This document shows positions 1 to 4,695 of a stretch of 5,947 nucleotides of DNA, piece after piece; position 1 is the first letter of the stretch, and each line of letters starts with the position of its first letter. The notes under the pieces are model-generated. The model was given only the letters and a program-made list of their open reading frames with translations, was not told where the DNA came from and ran no database searches. Where the stretch lies: the NCBI GenBank assembly GCA_009774535.1, contig VSNY01000209.1:1-5947 (forward strand), in the 5' to 3' direction. The position numbers and the translations under genes were made by a program. The stretch is from Lachnospiraceae bacterium (GTDB lineage Bacteria; Bacillota; Clostridia; Lachnospirales; Lachnospiraceae).

Positions 1-37
1 ATATAAGATCATATATATTAAAGATAAAAATAAGATC

Positions 38-41
38 GAGG
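38..41 (+). promoter_or_regulatory. Ribosome binding site of hemZ
   Basis: GAGG lies 6 bases before ATG at 48 and only 3 bases before the in-frame GTG at 45. The spacing favours ATG 48 as the start. The rest of 1-44 is AT-rich; any promoter would extend past the left edge. Confidence 0.6.
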
Positions 42-47
42 TTTGTG

Positions 48-1529
48 ATGATATTCGTACAGTTAAATAAAGATAATTATGCATATGATATTCATTCTCT
101 GGTGAAGGCTTTTTATCCGTCAGAGAATGTTTCTGTAGGTACGGTTCCAAAAGCCGGCGCCGAATCGGTACGGCTTTTTATACAGGTAGATTATCGTCCC
201 GGGGAGATTTCCATGCAGCTGCGGGAACCGGAACAACTACCGTCAGATGGAACTGGACAACCATCCTGGCATAGCGTGCAGGAGACGGTTTTTCCGGTGG
301 ATGATACTAACCGCATACAGACAAAGAACCAGATCAAGCAGCATATTTACGAACTGCTGACTGCGTATACAGGAAAAACACTGCCCTGGGGGACGTTAAC
401 CGGAATCCGGCCGACAAAAATCGCGATGAACATGCTGGAAGAAGGAAAGAATCCTGCCAGTGTTGCGGACTATATGGCTAAGACCTATCTTACGTCACAG
501 CAAAAGATTGATCTGAGCCTGGAGATTGCGCAGCGGGAACGGAAACTGCTGCAGCGGCTGGACGCAAAAGAAGGATACAGCCTGTATATTGGCATCCCGT
601 TTTGTCCAAGCACCTGCCTATACTGTTCCTTTACGTCCTTTCCGCTGTCAAAATGGATGGGACGCGTGGATACGTATCTGGATATGCTGGAACAGGAGAT
701 TGCGTTCGCCGTACGGCAATTCGCAGGCAGAAGCCCAGACTGTATCTATATCGGAGGCGGAACACCGACCACACTGTCCCCGCGTCAGATGGACCGCCTG
801 CTGTCGGCTTTGGAGCAAAGCTTTGACCTGTCGCATCTTCTGGAATATACCGTAGAAGCCGGAAGGCCCGACAGCATCAGCCGGGAAAAACTGGAAGTGC
901 TGCAGGCGCATGGAATCTCCAGGATTTCGGTAAATCCACAGACCATGAATCAGGAAACATTAGAGTTGATCGGCAGGCAGCATACGGTTTCGCAGACCAT
1001 CGACAGTTTTTATCTGGCAAGGGAAATGGGATTTAAGAATATAAATATGGATCTGATTATGGGACTGCCGCAGGAAACAATTGCCGACGTCCGTAAGACG
1101 CTGGACGTATTACAAGAACTTGCGCCGGATAGTATTACCGTGCATTCGCTGGCCGTCAAGCGCGCGGCAAGGCTGCAGATGTTTAAGGAAGATTATGCGG
1201 GACTAAAAATGGTCAATACGCAGGAACATCTTGACGCCGCGGCGGATGCTTGCGCCGGAATGGGAATGAAGCCTTACTATCTGTACCGGCAGAAAAATAT
1301 GGCCGGGAATTTTGAGAATGTCGGATATGCCAAAGATGGGAAAGCAGGCATTTATAATGTCCTGATGATGGAGGAAGTGCAGACCATTCTGGCATTGGGC
1401 GCAGGAAGCATTTCTAAAAGGGTATATCCTGACGGACATATCGAACGGTGCGAAAATGTGAAAAATGTTTCACAGTACATGGAACGAATCGGAGAAATGA
1501 TAGAACGGAAACAAAAGCTGTTCCTGTGA
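48..1529 (+). CDS. hemZ: HemZ-type oxygen-independent coproporphyrinogen III dehydrogenase (radical SAM)
   Basis: A cytoplasmic radical SAM enzyme of the HemN/HemW/HemZ group. The family is annotated as converting coproporphyrinogen III to protoporphyrinogen IX by oxidative decarboxylation with S-adenosylmethionine and a 4Fe-4S cluster. Seen in the 493-residue product: the cluster motif FCPSTCLYC (CX3CX2C, cysteines 186, 190 and 193), the SAM-binding GGGTPT near 236-241, a GLP turn near 339-341, the HemZ-typical LTGIRPTK before the radical SAM domain (117-124), and PYYLYRQKNMAG plus NVGYAK near 409-429. About 170 residues precede the radical SAM core, a feature that separates HemZ from the shorter HemN/HemW. 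The length is normal for HemZ and the gene is intact. Family assignment is firm. The true substrate is less so: related proteins such as HemW are heme chaperones, and many anaerobes with HemZ may not make heme. No other heme gene is in the window. Confidence 0.93.
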   Translation: MIFVQLNKDNYAYDIHSLVKAFYPSENVSVGTVPKAGAESVRLFIQVDYRPGEISMQLREPEQLPSDGTGQPSWHSVQETVFPVDDTNRIQTKNQIKQHIYELLTAYTGKTLPWGTLTGIRPTKIAMNMLEEGKNPASVADYMAKTYLTSQQKIDLSLEIAQRERKLLQRLDAKEGYSLYIGIPFCPSTCLYCSFTSFPLSKWMGRVDTYLDMLEQEIAFAVRQFAGRSPDCIYIGGGTPTTLSPRQMDRLLSALEQSFDLSHLLEYTVEAGRPDSISREKLEVLQAHGISRISVNPQTMNQETLELIGRQHTVSQTIDSFYLAREMGFKNINMDLIMGLPQETIADVRKTLDVLQELAPDSITVHSLAVKRAARLQMFKEDYAGLKMVNTQEHLDAAADACAGMGMKPYYLYRQKNMAGNFENVGYAKDGKAGIYNVLMMEEVQTILALGAGSISKRVYPDGHIERCENVKNVSQYMERIGEMIERKQKLFL

Positions 1530-1533
1530 GTGT

Positions 1534-1556
1534 AAAACATGGGCATTTGCCGTTTT
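1534..1556. other. Imperfect inverted repeat between hemZ and the response regulator gene
   Basis: AAAAC (1534-1538) pairs with GTTTT (1552-1556), and inside it GGC (1542-1544) pairs with GCC (1549-1551) around an ATTT loop; three bases (1539-1541) bulge on the left arm. It starts 4 bases after the hemZ stop. It could be a weak terminator, since more T-rich sequence follows, or a protein-binding dyad. The stem is short and interrupted, so neither role is secure. The rest of 1530-1623 shows no promoter that I can defend. Confidence 0.25.
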
Positions 1557-1610
1557 GATGCTTTTCCATAGTAAAGTAAATGCGCAGAATCTACACCAAA
1601 ACTTCAATCC

Positions 1611-1616
1611 GGAGGA
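1611..1616 (+). promoter_or_regulatory. Ribosome binding site deciding a TTG start
   Basis: GGAGGA is followed by 7 bases and then TTG at 1624-1626. This is a near-ideal Shine-Dalgarno sequence, and the protein from that codon begins directly at the first strand of the receiver domain. Upstream in-frame ATG codons at 1555 and 1558 lack a comparable site and would add 23 residues that do not belong to a receiver domain. Confidence 0.8.
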
Positions 1617-1623
1617 ATTCATT

Positions 1624-2283
1624 TTGATTCATATACTGATCGCAGAAGACGAAAGACCCATTTCCAACCTGATCCGACTAAGTTTAAAAAACGCCGGATA
1701 TGTGTGCGATTGCGCTTTTAACGGCACGCAGGCTGCAGACCTGATCGAAACGGGCAGCTATGACCTTGTACTGTTAGATATTATGCTCCCGGATATTGAC
1801 GGCTTTGAACTAATGGAATATATCCGTCCGCTTGGCATACCCGTGATCTTTATTACTGCCAAAAACTCGGTAACTGACAAAGTAAAGGGCCTGCGAATGG
1901 GCGCTGAAGACTATATTGTAAAACCATTTGAAATCATCGAGCTGCTGGCGCGCATTGACGTCGTGCTGCGGCGTTATCATAAGACACAGGAAACCATTGA
2001 AATGGTCGGTCTTGTGATTGATACCCGTTCCAGGAAAGTCACCCGCGACGGGGAGGAGATTGCCCTGACGCCAAAAGAATATGAACTGCTGCTGTTATTT
2101 GTACAAAATCCAAACACGGCGTTATACCGCGAGACCATCTATGAGCGGATCTGGGAAAAGGAATTTGTTTATGGCAGCAAAACCGTAGATTTGCATATCC
2201 AGCGCCTGCGGCGCAAGGCGCATCTGGAAAAAGAACTGCTGGCGGTCAACAAAGTCGGTTACCGCCTTGAGGTAAAAGTATGA
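1624..2283 (+). CDS. OmpR/PhoB-family DNA-binding response regulator
   Basis: A cytoplasmic transcription factor activated by phosphotransfer from a partner kinase. From the TTG start the product has 219 residues, the usual size for this family. The receiver domain (about 1-115) shows the acidic pair E8-D9, the phosphoacceptor D52 within DLVLLDIMLPD, the switch threonine T78 in FITAK, and K100-P101 in YIVKPFE. A winged-helix output domain (about 123-218) follows, with LTPKEYELLLLF, the recognition-helix segment KTVDLHIQRLRRK and the closing VGYRLEV. All catalytic residues are present, so the regulator should be phosphorylation-competent. Its stop codon overlaps the kinase start by 4 bases (ATGA, 2280-2283), so the two are probably translated together. 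The target genes cannot be read from the window. PhoB, VanR and similar relatives share this architecture, so no gene symbol is justified. Confidence 0.95.
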   Translation: MIHILIAEDERPISNLIRLSLKNAGYVCDCAFNGTQAADLIETGSYDLVLLDIMLPDIDGFELMEYIRPLGIPVIFITAKNSVTDKVKGLRMGAEDYIVKPFEIIELLARIDVVLRRYHKTQETIEMVGLVIDTRSRKVTRDGEEIALTPKEYELLLLFVQNPNTALYRETIYERIWEKEFVYGSKTVDLHIQRLRRKAHLEKELLAVNKVGYRLEVKV

Positions 2284-3698
2284 AATTCCGTGCCAAAGCA
2301 ACCTGTTGTATGATTATTCTGATGGCCCTTTTTTTCGGCGCCGGAGGCAGCGCTCTTGTTTCCATTCCTTTTCACACTTCGCTGCGCCAGGAAAAAGCGG
2401 CTGCGCAGGATTCTTACCGCATGATTTTAAATACGCTGCAGATCGTAAACAGTATGGATGAATGGGACGATGAAAAAGATCTTTCCAAAATACTGGAACA
2501 GCTCTCTTCGCAGGACGCGTTCAGCGCGGCGCTGCAGCTGCATTCCCAAAAAGAAATGCTGTATTCTAAAGGCACTGCCGCGGCATTTCTGAAAGATCTC
2601 TCCGGGCAGACGGACACATCCCATCTTGCCTGTACCGTAATTTCCGCACCGGAATCCGGATATTACCTGCAGCTTTCGGGGTCTTTTTTTGTCGGCAAAG
2701 AGATCTATTATCTGGATGCTGCCTATGATATTACTTCTATTTATGAAGCACGTTCCCAGCAGCAGGAACTTTACCAGCAGATTTTTATCGTCCTGATCGC
2801 TGCCTGCGCCTGCCTTTCTTATATCCTTGCGTATTTTTTGACAAGACCGCTGGCACGGTTATCTAAGGCTTCCAGAGAGATCGCCTGCGGCAATTACGAT
2901 TATCGCAGCCGGATTCGCAGCAACGATGAGATTGGTGCGGTTTCCAGAGATTTTGACCTGATGGCTGACCATCTGCAGGGCAGTATCGAAGAACTGCAGC
3001 TGTCCATGGAACGTCAGAACCAGTTTATCGGCAATTTTACCCATGAGCTGAAAACGCCGATGACTTCGATTATTGGCTATGCGGATCTGCTAAGAAGCCA
3101 GACCTTATCCAGAGAAGACGAGCTGGATGCAGCCAAATATATTTTTTCTGAAGGAAAACGATTGGAACATCTTTCTTTGAAGCTTCTGGATATCTTTGTA
3201 TCCCAGAACGAATCCTTTTCCCTGATTCATGCATCCCCGGCGGAAACGATCTCAAATCTTGTGACGCATCTGCAGCCTGTGCTTGCACGTGAAGAAATTA
3301 CGCTGGAATACGCATGCGAGGATGGATACTGTATGCTTGACCCCGATTTTTTTGGTTCCCTGCTTGTCAACCTGATTGAAAATGCCAGAAAAGCGCTGAC
3401 AGGCAAAGATCGCAAAAATGGCAAAGGCCGTATCAAAGTCAGCTCTGTAATGACAGCAGACGGCTGTCAGGTAAAAGTAGCCGACAACGGCCAGGGCATC
3501 CCCCAGACTGCCCTTTCGCATATCACAGAAGCTTTTTACCGCGTGGATAAAGCACGTTCACGGGCGCAGGGCGGCGCGGGGCTTGGGCTGACACTGTGCG
3601 CGGAAATTGCGAGACTGCATCATGGCACGATTACATTTCAAAGCGAAGAAGGCCGCGGTACAATCGTGACTGTAGATCTGAAAGGAGGCCGTAAATGA
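2280..3698 (+). CDS. Membrane sensor histidine kinase (HAMP, HisKA, HATPase)
   Basis: The partner kinase of the preceding regulator. The 472 residues divide into: an N-terminal membrane helix (about 8-30), an extracytoplasmic sensor region (about 31-165), a second membrane helix (about 168-187), a HAMP linker (about 188-240), a dimerisation domain with H255 in the motif FTHELKTPMTS, and an ATPase domain. In the last, the N box is NLIENARKAL (N364, N368), the G1 box is DNGQGIP (402-408), an F-box-like EAFYRVDK follows (417-424), and the G2 box is GGAGLGLTL (431-439). All boxes are intact. The HExxxP form of the H box allows phosphatase activity in this kinase class. GAGG at 2269-2272 gives the ATG at 2280 a spacing of 7. 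The sensor region matches no named fold by eye, so the signal is unknown. The 3' end overlaps the next gene by 4 bases. Confidence 0.95.
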   Translation: MKFRAKATCCMIILMALFFGAGGSALVSIPFHTSLRQEKAAAQDSYRMILNTLQIVNSMDEWDDEKDLSKILEQLSSQDAFSAALQLHSQKEMLYSKGTAAAFLKDLSGQTDTSHLACTVISAPESGYYLQLSGSFFVGKEIYYLDAAYDITSIYEARSQQQELYQQIFIVLIAACACLSYILAYFLTRPLARLSKASREIACGNYDYRSRIRSNDEIGAVSRDFDLMADHLQGSIEELQLSMERQNQFIGNFTHELKTPMTSIIGYADLLRSQTLSREDELDAAKYIFSEGKRLEHLSLKLLDIFVSQNESFSLIHASPAETISNLVTHLQPVLAREEITLEYACEDGYCMLDPDFFGSLLVNLIENARKALTGKDRKNGKGRIKVSSVMTADGCQVKVADNGQGIPQTALSHITEAFYRVDKARSRAQGGAGLGLTLCAEIARLHHGTITFQSEEGRGTIVTVDLKGGRK

Positions 3699-4597
3699 AG
3701 AAATTTTTAATTACCTGTTTTTATCTGGCTCTGACACTGGCTGTATGTGCCGTCAGTTTTTTACTGCCTTCGACACTGAATACGTATCAGGACCGCCAGA
3801 TTTTTGCAAAAATCGAGCATACGGCTATGGACCCGCCGGAACTGACCTACAGCACAAGCCTGTATGATACCCTGCGCCTGATTTGCAGCCCCCACTATTT
3901 TGTGGACTACCCATCCACAGGCAGCAGGCGCACCAGCGAAGAAATCCACGCGGCGGCGGCTGATCTGGTTGAAAAGCTGTCGGAATACAATATTTTAAGC
4001 GCTGACGCGAAAAATCATATTGCCAACTATTCATCTAACCTACAGCTGGCTATTGAATCAGAAAACCGTAATAATATTGAAGAAATCGATTCTGTCAGCA
4101 ATGGCCAATCCAACACCGCAATCGCCGAGACTGACGCAAAGACGGATGACGAATCAGCCTCCGAAAATCCCTCCGCGCAAAACGAAAAAGAGAATTCCAG
4201 CGACATTGCAACCGCAGTTGTCTGGCTATGTTCCATTACATTTGATTCCGGCCATTGGATCTCGCTGCGCATTGATGATAAAACGTGCAAAGCCGTTTCT
4301 TTATCGATCTGTACCGAACGGGTCCAAATGATGGTCTCTTCCGGTTATGACCCGGAATTAGACGCCTTTGTCAGTTCAGTTGCGGCATTTTTGGAAAATT
4401 ATTTTGAATTGCCGGCTAATCCGCAAAAAGTGAATATTGTTCATTCCTATATTTCTTTGTATGACAAAAGCAACAGCTTTGAGGCGTCTTATCTGATCCA
4501 GCTAAAAGAAGAAAACGGAACCGTGATTCAGCTGCCGCTGCATATTTATCCAGAGACTGTGACGATTGGAACCTATGCATTTCATTCCACTTCCTAA
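3695..4597 (+). CDS. Unrecognised membrane-anchored extracytoplasmic protein in two-component operon
   Basis: I do not recognise a family. The 300-residue product begins MKK and has one strong hydrophobic stretch (about 4-25), which would act as a signal peptide or as an anchor leaving the rest outside the cell. No usable lipobox precedes C18. An N-terminal folded segment (about 30-118, with an ESAR-like helix-rich run EEIHAAAADLVEKL) is followed by a low-complexity linker rich in Asn, Ser, Asp, Glu and Ala (about 121-170). A C-terminal domain (about 171-300) contains alternating hydrophobic strands such as VVWLCSITF, WISLRID and ASYLIQLKE. AAAGGAGG at 3681-3688 lies 6 bases before the ATG, and the start overlaps the kinase stop (ATGA, 3695-3698). 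This coupling suggests a partner of the kinase, for example a signal-sensing or inhibitory accessory protein in the general manner of YycH/YycI. I see no sequence similarity to those. The gene is complete; the function is inferred from context only. Confidence 0.85.
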   Translation: MKKFLITCFYLALTLAVCAVSFLLPSTLNTYQDRQIFAKIEHTAMDPPELTYSTSLYDTLRLICSPHYFVDYPSTGSRRTSEEIHAAAADLVEKLSEYNILSADAKNHIANYSSNLQLAIESENRNNIEEIDSVSNGQSNTAIAETDAKTDDESASENPSAQNEKENSSDIATAVVWLCSITFDSGHWISLRIDDKTCKAVSLSICTERVQMMVSSGYDPELDAFVSSVAAFLENYFELPANPQKVNIVHSYISLYDKSNSFEASYLIQLKEENGTVIQLPLHIYPETVTIGTYAFHSTS

Positions 4598-4598
4598 C

Positions 4599-4624
4599 CT
4601 GGCGCAGCCAGAAAAAACGTTTTT
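4599..4624 (+). terminator. Small hairpin plus A/T palindrome after the operon, possible weak terminator
   Basis: CTGGC (4599-4603) pairs with GCCAG (4607-4611) around a 3-base loop, immediately after the stop of the third operon gene. The self-complementary AAAAACGTTTTT (4613-4624) follows. The T run starts 8 bases after the stem rather than directly on it, so this is not a canonical intrinsic terminator. It may act together with the larger stem downstream. Confidence 0.3.
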
Positions 4625-4641
4625 AAGCAGCCAATTATAAA

Positions 4642-4683
4642 AGCCGCCCCCTGCCCGGCGTCAACCGTTGGCAGGGGGCGGCT
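4642..4683 (-). terminator. Strong intrinsic terminator of the surface protein gene, possibly bidirectional
   Basis: A perfect 14-bp stem pairs 4642-4655 with 4670-4683 (AGCCGCCCCCTGCC and its complement). The 14-base loop can form three further pairs (4656-4658 with 4665-4667). Read on the minus strand, the stem is followed by TTTTATAATT, a good U tract, and it starts 12 bases after the TAA of the minus-strand gene. Read on the plus strand, the following bases (GCATGTTGCTGTTT) make a poor U tract. It is therefore mainly a minus-strand terminator, although the stem could also slow transcription leaving the two-component operon. Confidence 0.85.
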
Positions 4684-4695
4684 GCATGTTGCTGT

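Noticed and set aside
14..19. TATATT as a -10 element for hemZ
   Set aside because: A matching -35 would fall outside the window, and the region is generally AT-rich, so chance matches are expected. The 8-base ATAAGATC repeat at 3-10 and 30-37 was dropped for the same reason.
1547..1574. TTGCCG with TAGTAA at a 16-base spacing as a promoter for the two-component operon
   Set aside because: Both hexamers match the consensus poorly and other weak pairs fit equally well, so no promoter can be chosen by eye.
1555..1623. N-terminal extension of the response regulator from ATG at 1555 or 1558
   Set aside because: The GGAGGA site at 1611-1616 and the receiver-domain boundary both place the start at TTG 1624; the extra 23 residues have no receiver character and include the ribosome binding site itself.
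3734..3748. Lipoprotein signal peptide (LAVC at residues 15-18) in the third operon gene
   Set aside because: Valine directly before the cysteine does not fit the lipobox, which wants Gly, Ala or Ser, and the hydrophobic stretch continues past the cysteine, as in an anchor.
4020..4331. 103-residue plus-strand open frame inside the third operon gene
   Set aside because: It lies wholly within a better-supported gene in another frame, has no ribosome binding site and gives a low-complexity Pro/Lys/Thr-rich translation typical of a shadow frame.
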